Positions 1 through 8,555 of a stretch of DNA of 64,000 bases are shown in pieces. A program made the position numbers and the translations under genes. The notes below the pieces were generated by a model that saw nothing but the letters and a program-made list of their open reading frames with translations, ran no database searches and had not been told where the DNA came from. The first letter of the stretch is position 1. Each line of letters starts with the position of its first letter. Origin of the DNA: Actinomyces bovis (GTDB lineage Bacteria > Actinomycetota > Actinomycetes > Actinomycetales > Actinomycetaceae); assembly GCF_900444995.1 (NCBI RefSeq), contig NZ_UAPQ01000006.1, positions 124,001 to 188,000 on the forward strand. Reading direction: 5' to 3'.

Positions 1-210
1 GTGGCGGGGGTGCCTAGCCAGGACTTTGTATCCAATAACGCCGTGCCCTGCGGGACCACCATCGGGCCGATCACTGCCGGGCAGCTAGGGGTCACCACCG
101 TGGACGTGGGTCAGCCACTGCTGTCCATGCACTCCCAGCGGGAGTTGTGCGGAGTGCAGGACGGGGCGTGGATGGCGCAGGCCATGCGAGCCTTCTGGCT
201 GGGGGCCTGA
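1..210 (+). CDS. M18 family aminopeptidase, C-terminal fragment
   Basis: This is the last 69 codons of a gene that begins before the window. The residues match the C terminus of M18 aspartyl/general aminopeptidases, zinc metalloenzymes that remove N-terminal acidic or neutral residues from peptides in the cytoplasm. The conserved run PCGTTIGPITAGQLGVTTVD and the following SMHSQRELCG are typical; the His in MHS is expected to be a metal ligand. The stop is at 208-210. The GTG at base 1 is only where the window starts and should not be read as the true start. An apeB-type gene is likely, but only the tail is visible. Confidence 0.85.
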   Translation: MAGVPSQDFVSNNAVPCGTTIGPITAGQLGVTTVDVGQPLLSMHSQRELCGVQDGAWMAQAMRAFWLGA

Positions 211-349
211 GCGTTTTTCAGCGATACCTGCAAATTGCGTCGAGGTGGCGGCCCCACCGCCGCCTGCGTGCAATTCGGCAGGCTGGGGGTGGGGCTGGAA
301 CGCCTGGGGTAGCTGTGCGGTCAGGGATGCCTGTGTAGCCTGGGTGGCC

Positions 350-1285
350 GTGAATGCCACTGTCAAACCTGTGCCATACGGCGAGCCCGGCCACGCCCCG
401 GCCCCCATCACTCGTCGCGTGGCAGACACCGCCCTGGTCTTTGAAGGGGGCGGCATGCGCGGCACCTACACCGCCGCACTTGTCCAAGTCCTGCTTGAGG
501 CCGGACTCTTCTTCCCCTGGGTTGGTGGCATCAGCGCAGGCACCACCAACACCGTCAACCTGGTTTCCCGCGACCTGTGGCGGGTGCGTGAAGCCTTCGT
601 AGGACTGCCCACCGACCCGGAAGCTGGCGGCTGGGGCAGCTTCGCCCGCCGCCAGGGCTACTTCAACTCCGAGCACATCTACCTGCACACCGCTGCACCC
701 GGGCAACTCTTCCCCTTCGACTGGCCGAGTTTCAAAGCTTCGGAAGCCACCGTCCGCCTGGGCGCCTTCCGCTGCGACACCGGTGAGGAGGTCTACTGGG
801 GCCAAGAGGACATGCGGGAGCTTGCCGATCTGCTGTCTCGTTGCCAAGCCTCTTCCTCCATGCCGGGGCTCATGCCGGTGGTGGAAATCGACGGCGTGCC
901 CTACCTAGATGGTGCGCTGGGGCCTACCGGGGGCTTCGCCACTGACGCTGCAACTGCCGACGGCCACCACAAGCTGCTGGTGGTTATGACCCGCGAGCCG
1001 GGCTACCGCAAGCCCAAGGCCCGCCTACCCCAGGCTTACCGGACCGTCTTCCGCCGCTATCCGGCTGTGGCGGAGGCAATTCTGGCTCGGCCCGGCAACT
1101 ACAACCGCACCCTGGAGGACTTGGAGGAGGCACAGCGCGCAGGCCGCGTATACCTCTACCGGCCCGACCGCATGCCGATTGCCAACGGCGAGCTGCGCTA
1201 CGACCGCGTGGTTACGGCTTATGAGGCTGGCCTGGTGCAAGCCCGTCGCGAGCTGCCAGCCATTTTGGAGTTCCTGGGGCTCTAG
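350..1285 (+). CDS. Patatin-like phospholipase
   Basis: Predicted serine lipid acyl hydrolase of the patatin family (YjjU-like). From the GTG at 350 (311 aa) it has the glycine-rich oxyanion-hole motif GGGMRG at about residues 33-38, the nucleophile elbow GISAG with Ser62, and the catalytic Asp in LDGA at about residue 187, so the Ser-Asp dyad is complete. The reading frame is open further upstream, but that extension is Trp/Gly-rich and unlike the family; GTG at 344 is the alternative start. The substrate is unknown, with membrane lipid turnover plausible. It converges on the Nudix gene, and the two stop codons share a CTAG. Confidence 0.85.
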   Translation: MNATVKPVPYGEPGHAPAPITRRVADTALVFEGGGMRGTYTAALVQVLLEAGLFFPWVGGISAGTTNTVNLVSRDLWRVREAFVGLPTDPEAGGWGSFARRQGYFNSEHIYLHTAAPGQLFPFDWPSFKASEATVRLGAFRCDTGEEVYWGQEDMRELADLLSRCQASSSMPGLMPVVEIDGVPYLDGALGPTGGFATDAATADGHHKLLVVMTREPGYRKPKARLPQAYRTVFRRYPAVAEAILARPGNYNRTLEDLEEAQRAGRVYLYRPDRMPIANGELRYDRVVTAYEAGLVQARRELPAILEFLGL

Positions 1286-1797
1286 CCGTCACCGCAGCCA
1301 ACCTCGCCGTCGAAGCCGAAAACCACCACCGGCGGCACGGGCGCGCCTCCAGCCAGCTGCGTACGCAGCCACCCCAGCACCGCTCGCTCATGCGGCGGCA
1401 CCCGCATTGGCAACGAATCCAGCGCAAACCACTGCAGGTCCGCATTCTTGGTTTTCTCCTGCACGCGCGGTTCACCCTCCCAGTGCCGGGCGCTGAAAAA
1501 GAAGTCCACGCGCTGCTCCAAAGCTGCGCCGCCGACGTCGTTAGAGCGGTGCATAGCGGTCAGGGGAACCAAGGCTTCAGGGGCCACATGTAGGCCGAGT
1601 TCTTCCTCCGCCTCGCGCGAGGCAGTGACCAGCACTGATTCTCCCGGTTCCACATGCCCGGCCACCCCGCAGGCCCAGTAGCCGTCCATGTAGCCGGTGT
1701 TTTGCCGCAGCTGCAGTAGCACTTCTGTACGGTTGCCATGCTCGCGTAAAAGCAGCAGATAGGCGGCGGGCACAAGGCTGAAGCGGGGACTGGTCAT
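1282..1797 (-). CDS. Nudix hydrolase
   Basis: Hydrolase of nucleoside-diphosphate-linked compounds. The complete Nudix box (G-x5-E-x7-REAEEELG) lies at about residues 47-69 and carries the Mg-binding glutamates. The ATG at 1797 is chosen; a GTG two codons upstream (1803) is in frame. The protein is about 171 aa, normal for a stand-alone Nudix domain. The substrate cannot be read from sequence; the LLQLRQNTGYMDGYW stretch before the box resembles MutT-like and ADP-ribose-type members. Its stop (1282-1284) overlaps the stop of the convergent patatin-like gene by two bases. Confidence 0.85.
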   Translation of the reverse strand: MTSPRFSLVPAAYLLLLREHGNRTEVLLQLRQNTGYMDGYWACGVAGHVEPGESVLVTASREAEEELGLHVAPEALVPLTAMHRSNDVGGAALEQRVDFFFSARHWEGEPRVQEKTKNADLQWFALDSLPMRVPPHERAVLGWLRTQLAGGAPVPPVVVFGFDGEVGCGDG

Positions 1798-2020
1798 GGG
1801 CACACGCTATGGCAATCAGCACATCTGCGCGTAGAAGAGCCGCCAAGCTCGCTGTTGGCAACCGCCATATTTGACCAGGTTCACCGTTTTAGTCTGGAGG
1901 AGTGGGGGAGTTTTATCCAAGCCCTAGCACGATCTCAGGTCATCGGTCTGACATGATGCTTTAATCAATTGTCTATGCTGTGGCAGGGAAACCACTGGGA
2001 ACACGTTTGGAGCGGAGCAC

Positions 2021-3001
2021 ATGAAGGCACTTAGCGCCTCAATGGCCGCTGACGACGGCGTCTGCATCCACGTACGGTCCTGGCTCCCAGACGGAGTGCG
2101 GGCACTCGGTGACCCTGCCCGCCCAGGAGACCCACTGCCGCGCGCCGTCATTCAGATTGCTCATGGCCTGGCTGAACATAGTGCGCGCTACGAGCGCTTT
2201 GCTACCGCCGCCGTGGAGGCAGGCTTTGCCGTTCACGCCAACGATCACCGCGGGCACGGCAAGAGCGTGGTGCGTCCAGAGGACAAGGGCTTCTTCGCTG
2301 CCAAGAACGGCTGGGAAGCAGTGGTTGACGACCTGGACGCCATGCTGCGCCTGGAGCGCGCCGCCTACCCGGATGTGCCCGTCTTCCTGTTGGGACACTC
2401 CCTGGGTTCCTTCCTGGGGCGCGATTTGGCCGCTAAACACGGTGACGAGCTTGCGGGCCTGATCCTGACCGGCACTGGCACTGGTCCGGGGGCCGCTGGA
2501 TATGCCGCCATGGCTTTTGTGCGTGGCCAGGAGCTCTTGAAGGGGCCCCGCCACCTGTCAGGCACGCTGGACCAACTGATGTTCGGCGGCTACAACTCCT
2601 ACTTTGTGCCCTCGCGCACCAGCTTTGACTGGCTCAGCCGTGACGAGGCTGAGGTGGATGCCTACCTGATGGATCCCATGTGCGGTTTCATCTGCACGGC
2701 CTCGCTTTACGACGACGTCCTTAAAGGCACGATCGCGGTGGGCTCACCCAAGGTCATAGGCCGCACCCCAGTGGACCTGCCGATCTTGATCGCCTCGGGC
2801 GAGTTGGACCCCGTGGGTGGGCAGGGGCGTGGCGTGCGCGAGGTTGCTGCCGCATACCGCAAGGCCGGGGTCAAAGACGTGACCATGACGCTCTATCCGC
2901 AGGCGCGACACGAGATTCTCAATGAGATCAATCGCGATGAGGTCACCGCAGATCTCCTCGGCTGGGTAAACGCGCATCTGCCTGCAGCTCAGCCGTCCTG
3001 A
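2021..3001 (+). CDS. Alpha/beta hydrolase, lysophospholipase/monoacylglycerol lipase type
   Basis: Serine hydrolase of the S33/Hydrolase_4 group (326 aa). The catalytic triad can be placed: Ser127 in GHSLGS, Asp263 in ASGELDPVG and His297 in PQARHE. The HGLAEHSARYERFA and ANDHRGHGKS segments are typical of PldB/monoacylglycerol lipase-like proteins. It likely hydrolyses ester bonds in lysophospholipids or monoacylglycerols. There is no signal peptide, so it is probably cytoplasmic. The ATG at 2021 follows a GGAG-type ribosome site at about 2011. It stands alone in its own 217-base upstream gap, in which I see no convincing promoter. Confidence 0.85.
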   Translation: MKALSASMAADDGVCIHVRSWLPDGVRALGDPARPGDPLPRAVIQIAHGLAEHSARYERFATAAVEAGFAVHANDHRGHGKSVVRPEDKGFFAAKNGWEAVVDDLDAMLRLERAAYPDVPVFLLGHSLGSFLGRDLAAKHGDELAGLILTGTGTGPGAAGYAAMAFVRGQELLKGPRHLSGTLDQLMFGGYNSYFVPSRTSFDWLSRDEAEVDAYLMDPMCGFICTASLYDDVLKGTIAVGSPKVIGRTPVDLPILIASGELDPVGGQGRGVREVAAAYRKAGVKDVTMTLYPQARHEILNEINRDEVTADLLGWVNAHLPAAQPS

Positions 3002-3160
3002 GCCATAGCGGGCTGGCGCTGAGCCCTTCCGGTGCGGGCTGGGGCTGGAACTGGCCTGGGGTAGATTTCAACTGTTTGTGAGAAATGCACAAATGGCTTG
3101 GCTGGGCACAGTCTGGAACACGCTGACCTTGTGTTGCTCCTAGTGCCTACGCTATGTGGC

Positions 3161-3730
3161 ATGACCACAAGCCCGCAGAATGCGTCCCCAAGCCTCACGC
3201 AAGCGCAGGCCAGCGCCGAGCCCCGCAGCCTGCCGCTGCGTGCCGCCCGTGAGGTCGCGCTGGTCCTGGCCGGCACTGCCGCCATCACCCTGATCGGCCA
3301 GCTGCGCGTCCCCTTGCCTTTCATTCCCGTGCCGGTCACGCTAGGCACCTTCGCGGTGCTTGGTGTGGGTGCCTTGCTCGGTTGGCGTCGCGCGCTGCCC
3401 GCCACACTGCTCTTTGCCTCTCTGGCAGCCCTGGGTGCGCCGGTGCTCGCAGGCTGGCAGGGAGGCGTGACCGTCACCTTCGGTTACGTGCTCGGCTACT
3501 GCCTGGCTGGCGTGGTGGCTGGATGGGCTGCGCGCAAGCACCAACCCTGGTTGCGTCTGCCCTTCATGGTGGCTGCTTCTGCTGCCGTTTATGTGCCGGG
3601 CGTGGCCTGGCTGATGGTGTCCACCGGCAAGCCTCTGGCGGCGGTGCTCGCGGTTGGGGTGCTGCCCTTCTTAATCGGTGACCTACTCAAGTCGGTGGTG
3701 GCGGCGCTTCTGCCGCGCCTGGACGTCTGA
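3161..3730 (+). CDS. bioY: Biotin transporter BioY
   Basis: Substrate-capture (S) component of an ECF-type biotin importer. The 189-residue protein is almost entirely hydrophobic, with about six membrane segments, and contains the BioY hallmark PLPFIPVPVTLGTFAVLGVG near the N terminus and FGYVLGYCLAG in the middle. The ATG at 3161 gives the usual family length; an upstream in-frame extension to 3098 is not supported. No bioM/bioN energising genes are adjacent, so it either works alone or uses a shared ECF module elsewhere. I do not see a biotin-repressor palindrome upstream. Confidence 0.9.
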   Translation: MTTSPQNASPSLTQAQASAEPRSLPLRAAREVALVLAGTAAITLIGQLRVPLPFIPVPVTLGTFAVLGVGALLGWRRALPATLLFASLAALGAPVLAGWQGGVTVTFGYVLGYCLAGVVAGWAARKHQPWLRLPFMVAASAAVYVPGVAWLMVSTGKPLAAVLAVGVLPFLIGDLLKSVVAALLPRLDV

Positions 3731-3753
3731 GGCTCCACAGGTTTTTACTGCCC

Positions 3754-3796
3754 CGCCGCGCGGGATTGATGGCGACGCCGTCGGTCCCGCGCGGCG
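3754..3796 (+). terminator. Strong GC hairpin after bioY
   Basis: A perfect 12-base inverted repeat (CGCCGCGCGGGA at 3754-3765, complement at 3785-3796, 19-base loop) sits 24 bases after the bioY stop. There is no following T-run, so it is either a GC-type terminator as common in actinobacteria or a transcript-stabilising hairpin. Confidence 0.5.
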
Positions 3797-3881
3797 CTGT
3801 GCTTGCAGAGGCTTGCGGGAGGCTGATCTTGCCAGCTGTATTTTCCGTCCTCGGGGAGGCTAGGGCGCGTAGGGTGCAGTT

Positions 3882-5039
3882 ATGAGCACTGACATCGACG
3901 TCACGAGCCCTGACGCCAGCGCCACGCCTGCCTTAGGTAACGGACACAAAGGCCCGGTGCTCTCGGTGCTGGACCTGGTGCCTGTCAGCGCGGGCCGGAG
4001 TCGCGCGCAGGCTTTGACGGAGATGGTCGAGCTAGCCCGCACCGTGGAGGATGCCGGCTATGAGCGCTACTGGATAGCTGAGCACCACGGCTCATCCACC
4101 TTCTTGGCCGCCGCCACCACTGTGCTTATGGGGCGCGTCCTGGACTCCACCAAACGCATCCAGGTGGTCGCCGGCGGCGTCATGCTTCCCAATCATCCAC
4201 CGCTGGTGGTCGCTGAGCAGATCGGCACCCTAGCCACCATGCATCCTGGCCGCGTGGGACTGGGGATGGGGCGCGCTCCCGGCACCGACCGCCTCACTGC
4301 TAAGGCTCTGCGCCGGCGCGCCGCCGACCCCGCCAGCTTCAGCGACGAGGTGCTGGAGACTCTCGGTTACCTTGACGCCCCCGCAACCGTCACCCATGTC
4401 CCCGGTTCCCTGTCCACGCAGATGGGACTGCTGTCCCGAGCAGGCCGGGATACCGCGGTCAACCCGCGACTGTCGGACCCGACCCGTCCGGTGGTGCGCG
4501 CCCTGGCGGGTGAAGGTATCAAGCCACCCGTTTGGATCTTGGGTTCCTCTGTAAACGGCGCTCGGGTGGCAGGGCGGCTGGGCCTGCCCTTCGTGGCTTC
4601 CGCGCATTTTGCGCCGCAACAAGCTGAGGCAGCCATCATGGCCTACCGCTCGGTTTTTGACGCCACGGCTACCTCCGCACAGGTCAGGCAGCCCAGCGCC
4701 GCCGTTGCGGTGCAGGTTGCCGTCGCGCCCACCCGGGCTGAAGCCCGCCGCTTATTTACGACGGCGCAGATGGCAGCGGCTCGCCTGGTGGCAGGTAACC
4801 CAGGTCCCTTAGATCCACCGAGTGCTGAGCTGTATGCCTGGAAGTCCCTAGTTCCCGGCAAGGAAGCCTTGGTGCAGGCCAGTCTGGCAGGTGCTTTGGT
4901 GGGGGAAGCTGCTGAAGTAGCCGATGGCTTGCGTGCGCTGGCACAGTCCTGGGATCTGAACGAACTGGTGTTGCTGAGCAATATTCACGACGCGCAAGCC
5001 CGCCGCGACTCCTACGCACTGCTGGCCGAGCAATGGTGA
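3882..5039 (+). CDS. LLM-class flavin-dependent oxidoreductase (MsnO8-like)
   Basis: Bacterial luciferase-like (TIM barrel) FMN-dependent monooxygenase, 385 aa. The N-terminal LSVLDLVPVSAGRSRAQAL, the YERYWIAEHHG motif and GMGRAPGTDRLTAKALRR are characteristic of the MsnO8/YhbW-type subgroup. The reaction is probably FMNH2-dependent oxidation of an unknown small molecule; genome annotations rarely resolve the substrate. The ATG at 3882 follows AGGGTG at a suitable distance. It appears to be a single-gene unit between the bioY hairpin and the decayed oligopeptide transport locus. Confidence 0.85.
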   Translation: MSTDIDVTSPDASATPALGNGHKGPVLSVLDLVPVSAGRSRAQALTEMVELARTVEDAGYERYWIAEHHGSSTFLAAATTVLMGRVLDSTKRIQVVAGGVMLPNHPPLVVAEQIGTLATMHPGRVGLGMGRAPGTDRLTAKALRRRAADPASFSDEVLETLGYLDAPATVTHVPGSLSTQMGLLSRAGRDTAVNPRLSDPTRPVVRALAGEGIKPPVWILGSSVNGARVAGRLGLPFVASAHFAPQQAEAAIMAYRSVFDATATSAQVRQPSAAVAVQVAVAPTRAEARRLFTTAQMAAARLVAGNPGPLDPPSAELYAWKSLVPGKEALVQASLAGALVGEAAEVADGLRALAQSWDLNELVLLSNIHDAQARRDSYALLAEQW

Positions 5040-5090
5040 ACTGAGCTGCAGCGCAGCGAGGTACTTGGCTCTACTGCGGGCGCAGGCAAT

Positions 5091-6613
5091 GGCCAAGCCG
5101 CCTCCGGCAACGGCAAGCTCACCCTCGCCTACAACGCCGACGGCCCGCACAAGGCCTGGGTCGAGGCAGTCTGCAACTCCGTGACCAACACCCTGGGCAT
5201 CACACTATGGAGCCCATGCCCTTCGCGCAGTTCTCCGAGCTACGCAAGCAGCTCACGGAGCACACCCTCAAAGGCGCCTTCCGCTCCGGCTGGCAGGCCG
5301 ACTACCCGTCCATGGACAACTTCCTAGGCCCGATCTACCGCACTGGCGCAGGCGCTAACGACGTCCAGTACGCCAACAAGGACTTCGACGCCCTCCTGGA
5401 CGAAGCCGCTGCCCAGAAGGACTCGGCTGCTGCCCTGGCCACCTACCTCAAGGCTCAGAGCACCCTCTTCGCCGACCTGCCCGCAATCCCGCTGTGGTAC
5501 CAGAACGGCTTTGGTGGCCACTCCAAGAACGTCTCCGACGTGAAGTTCGACTGGCACTCCGTCCCCGTCTACTACGCCATCAAGACCACCGCCGCCGACG
5601 GCGTCGTCAAGGCTAACAACACTGAGCCCCAGAACCCCCTCATCCCCTCCAACACCAACGAGGTCGGGGGCGGCAGGGTAGTTGACCTGCTCTTCGCAGG
5701 CCTGGTCTCCTACAACGCCGACGGTTCCGTCACCAACGAGGTCGCCGAGTCCATCGAGACCACCGACAACCAGAACTTCACTGTCAAGATCAAGCCCGGT
5801 TGGACTTTCTCCGACGGCTCCCCGGTGACTGCCGACTCCTTCATCAAGGCCTGGAACTACGGCGCTCTGCTGTTCAATAAGCAGCTCTCCAGCTACTTCT
5901 ACGAGGTCATTGAGGGCTTCTCCGCTGAGAAAGACTCCCCGCTAACCGGCCTGGTCAAGGTTGACGACTTGACCTTCACCATCAAGCTGACCGCCCCCGC
6001 CTCCGACTTTGCGCTGCGCCTGGGCTACTCCGCCTTCAACCCACTTCCCGAATCTGCCTTCGCGGACATGGAGGCCTTCGGGAAAGCTCCCATCGGCAAC
6101 GGCCCCTACACCCTGACCAAGTGGGAGCACGACTCGCAGATCGTCCTGGCCAAGAACCCCACCTACAACGGTGTGCGCAAGCCCGCCAACGAAGGCATCA
6201 CCTTGACCATCTACACCTCCTTCGACGCCGCCTACAACGACCTGCTGGCTGACGCCGTCGACGTCATTGATGCCATCCCGGACTCCGCCCTGTCCAAGTT
6301 CAAGGACGAGCTCGGCGAGCGCGCCATCAACCAGCCCGGCGCCGTGATCCAGTGCTTCGGCATTGACGTCAACGCTGAGCACTTCAAGATGGACGAGGAA
6401 GGCCGCCTGCGCCGCGCCGCCCTGTCCCGCGCCATCAACCGCAAAGAAATCTGCGACACCCTCTACTACGAGACCCGCACTCCCGCCTCCGACTTCACCT
6501 CTCCGGTGATCGCTGGCTGGTCCAAGGACGTCCCGGGCAACGAAGTTCTAAGCTTTGACGCCACCGAGGCCAAGGCCCTTTGGGACAAGGCTGAGGCCAT
6601 CTCCAAGTTCTGA
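5091..6613 (+). pseudogene. Peptide ABC transporter binding protein with its two halves in reversed order
   Basis: Family 5 solute-binding protein (peptide-binding lipoprotein type) in rearranged form. Bases 5091-5590 encode what is normally the C-terminal half: GKLTLAYNADGPHKAW, then, after a frameshift near 5201-5207, FRSGWQADYPSMDNFLGP, LPAIPLWYQN and YYAIKTT. It runs in frame into what is normally the mature N-terminal half (GVVKANNTEPQNPLIP, WTFSDGSPVTADSFIKAWNY, up to LWDKAEAISKF), which ends at the TGA at 6611-6613. In intact relatives AEAIS is followed by the segment that here comes first, so this is a circular permutation at gene level. There is no signal peptide or lipobox, so export is not expected. 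The ORF from the ATG at 5207 is 468 aa and uninterrupted. Confidence 0.75.
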
Positions 6614-6628
6614 GAACCCAGGCGGCGC

Positions 6629-6652
6629 GCCACGGGGTACCCTCCCCGTGGC
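6629..6652 (+). other. Hairpin at the junction of the permuted gene and the truncated permease
   Basis: A 9-base perfect stem (GCCACGGGG at 6629-6637, complement at 6644-6652) with a 6-base loop. It lies between the stop of the rearranged binding protein and the first codons that resemble a permease, at or near a deletion junction. It could be a residual intergenic attenuator or a rearrangement scar. Confidence 0.4.
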
Positions 6653-7476
6653 GGCACTCGGAGGCGACCGCGGCCTGTCCCCGGCGCTCGCGGCCCAGAT
6701 CCGCTCCGAGTACAACCTGGACCAGCCCTTCATAGTCCAGTACCTGCTCTACCTAAAGGGCGTTTTCACCTTTGACCTAGGGCATACGATCCGCGGTCAC
6801 CGCCCCATTGTGGAGCTACTAGCCACCGCCTACCCAGTGACCATCAAACTATCCCTGATGGCCCTAGCCTTCGAATCCATCGCTGGCATCGCCATCGGCC
6901 TGGTGGCAGGAATCCGCAAGGGTGGAATATTCGACGCCACCGTGCTGGTCCTGTCCCTGGTGGTAATCGCCGTGCCCACCTTCGTGATCGGCTTCCTCTT
7001 CCAGTTCATTGTTGGAGTCAAGCTTCAATGGCTGCCCGTCACCGCCGGAGCTAGCCCCGGCTTTAAAGAACTGCTCATGCCAGCCATAGTGCTGGGGGCA
7101 GTGTCCTTCGCCTACGTGCTGCGGCTGACCCGCACCGAGGTGGGGGGAGAATATCTCTGCCGACCACGGGCGCACTGCCCGCGCCAAAGGCCTGTCAAAT
7201 ACCCGCGTCATGCTGGTGCACGTCCTACGCAACTCCCTGGTGCCGGTGGTCACTTTCCTAGGGGCAGACCTGGGTGCCCTCATGGGAGGCGCCATCGTCA
7301 CCGAGGGCATCTTCAATATCAACGGCGTCGGCGGGACCCTCTATAAGGCGATCTTGCAGGGAGAAGGACCCACGGTCGTCTCCTTCACCACGGTGCTGAT
7401 CATCGTGTTCATCCTCTCCAACCTGCTGGTGGACCTGCTCTACGCCGCGCTCGACCCGAGGATTCGCTATGCCTGA
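6646..7476 (+). pseudogene. Oligopeptide ABC transporter permease (DppB/OppB type), 5'-truncated and frameshifted
   Basis: Membrane subunit of a peptide importer. Recognisable sequence begins at ALGGDRGLSPALAAQ (about 6652), so the N-terminal membrane segment and the usual start are missing. The frame from 6646 reads through about 7141 (VLRLTRTEVG) and then shifts; the correct continuation (TARAKGLSNTRVMLVHVLRN, then GGAIVTEGIFNINGVGG and the end LDPRIRYA) is one frame over. The change is explained by one extra G in the G6 run at 7142-7147. Its stop overlaps the start of the next permease by 8 bases, as in an intact operon. Probably non-functional. Confidence 0.8.
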
Positions 7477-8431
7477 CAACCAGTTCCTCAGTGCCAAAGC
7501 CCGCCCTGGCCAAAAACGCTTCGTCGCGGAGACCGATGAGCAGGGTCTAGGCGCGGTCGACGCCGTCGCCGACGAGACCGCTCCCGCCTCCATGTGGGGC
7601 GAGGCCTGGAAGCAGCTACGCCGTCGCCCCATCTTCTGGATCTCCGCGATCCTGATCCTGGGAGCCCTCATCCTGGCCCTATTCCCGGGGCTAATCACCC
7701 AGGAAGACCCCACCTTCGGTGCCCTTAAACGCTCCTACGCCGCCCCCAGCCCGGGGCACCCCTTCGGCTTTGACCAGCAGGGCCATGACATCTTCGCCCG
7801 CACGGTCTACGGCGCCCGCGCCTCAGTAACCGTAGGTGTTTTGACCACCGCCATAGTGGTCTTGCTGGGGTCGACGATCGGCGCCCTGGCTGGTTTCTTT
7901 GGAGGCTGGGTCGACGCGCTGCTGGCGCGCTTCACGGACGTGTTCTTTGCCGTGCCCTTTGTGCTGGCAGCAATTGTGGTCATGCAGATGTTCAAGGGCC
8001 GCTCCTCGATTACCACGGTGGTGATGGTGCTCGCCCTGTTCGGCTGGCCCCAGATCGCCCGCATCACCCGCGGCGCCGTCATGAGCGTCAAGAACGAGGA
8101 CTACGTAACCGCAGCCCGCTCCCTAGGCTCCGGGCGCCTGGCGATACTTTTGCGCCACGTGATGCCCAACGCCGCCGCCCCAATCATTGTCACGGCCACC
8201 GTGCAGCTGGGCACTTTCATCGTCTCCGAAGCCACCTTGAGCTTCCCGGGACTCGGCCTGCCACCCACGATGGTCTCCTGGGGCGCGGATATCGCCACCG
8301 CCCAGGTGGCGCTACGTGACCACGTCTCCGTGCTCCTCTACCCGGCCGGCGCCCTAGCTCTGACCGTGCTCGGATTCATCATGATGGGCGACGCCGTGCG
8401 TGACGCCCTAGACCCGAAGGCCCGCAAGTGA
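7469..8431 (+). CDS. Oligopeptide ABC transporter permease (DppC/OppC type)
   Basis: Second transmembrane subunit of the first peptide importer, 320 aa, intact. After a soluble N terminus of about 50 residues there is one membrane segment (about 55-75), then the OppC_N and BPD_transp_1 regions with about five more. The GFDQQGHDIFARTVYGARAS motif and the EAA loop ARSLGSGRLAILLRHVMPNA are diagnostic for the ATPase-contacting loop. It starts at the ATG at 7469 inside the end of the disrupted permease and its stop overlaps a GTG that probably starts the ATPase gene. Function is uncertain because its partner permease is broken. Confidence 0.9.
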   Translation: MPDNQFLSAKARPGQKRFVAETDEQGLGAVDAVADETAPASMWGEAWKQLRRRPIFWISAILILGALILALFPGLITQEDPTFGALKRSYAAPSPGHPFGFDQQGHDIFARTVYGARASVTVGVLTTAIVVLLGSTIGALAGFFGGWVDALLARFTDVFFAVPFVLAAIVVMQMFKGRSSITTVVMVLALFGWPQIARITRGAVMSVKNEDYVTAARSLGSGRLAILLRHVMPNAAAPIIVTATVQLGTFIVSEATLSFPGLGLPPTMVSWGADIATAQVALRDHVSVLLYPAGALALTVLGFIMMGDAVRDALDPKARK

Positions 8432-8555
8432 CAGCAGAGACCAAGCCCACTGAGCAGCCCAGCAATATGACTGCTAACCAGTTCAGCACCAGCTTCAACG
8501 AGGCCCCCTGCTGGAGGTCAAGGACCTGGAGGTAGCCTTCCGCTCCTCCACCGGC

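Noticed and set aside
5207-6613. Ordinary intact peptide-binding protein
   Set aside because: It has no signal peptide or lipobox, and the conserved segments occur in the wrong order.
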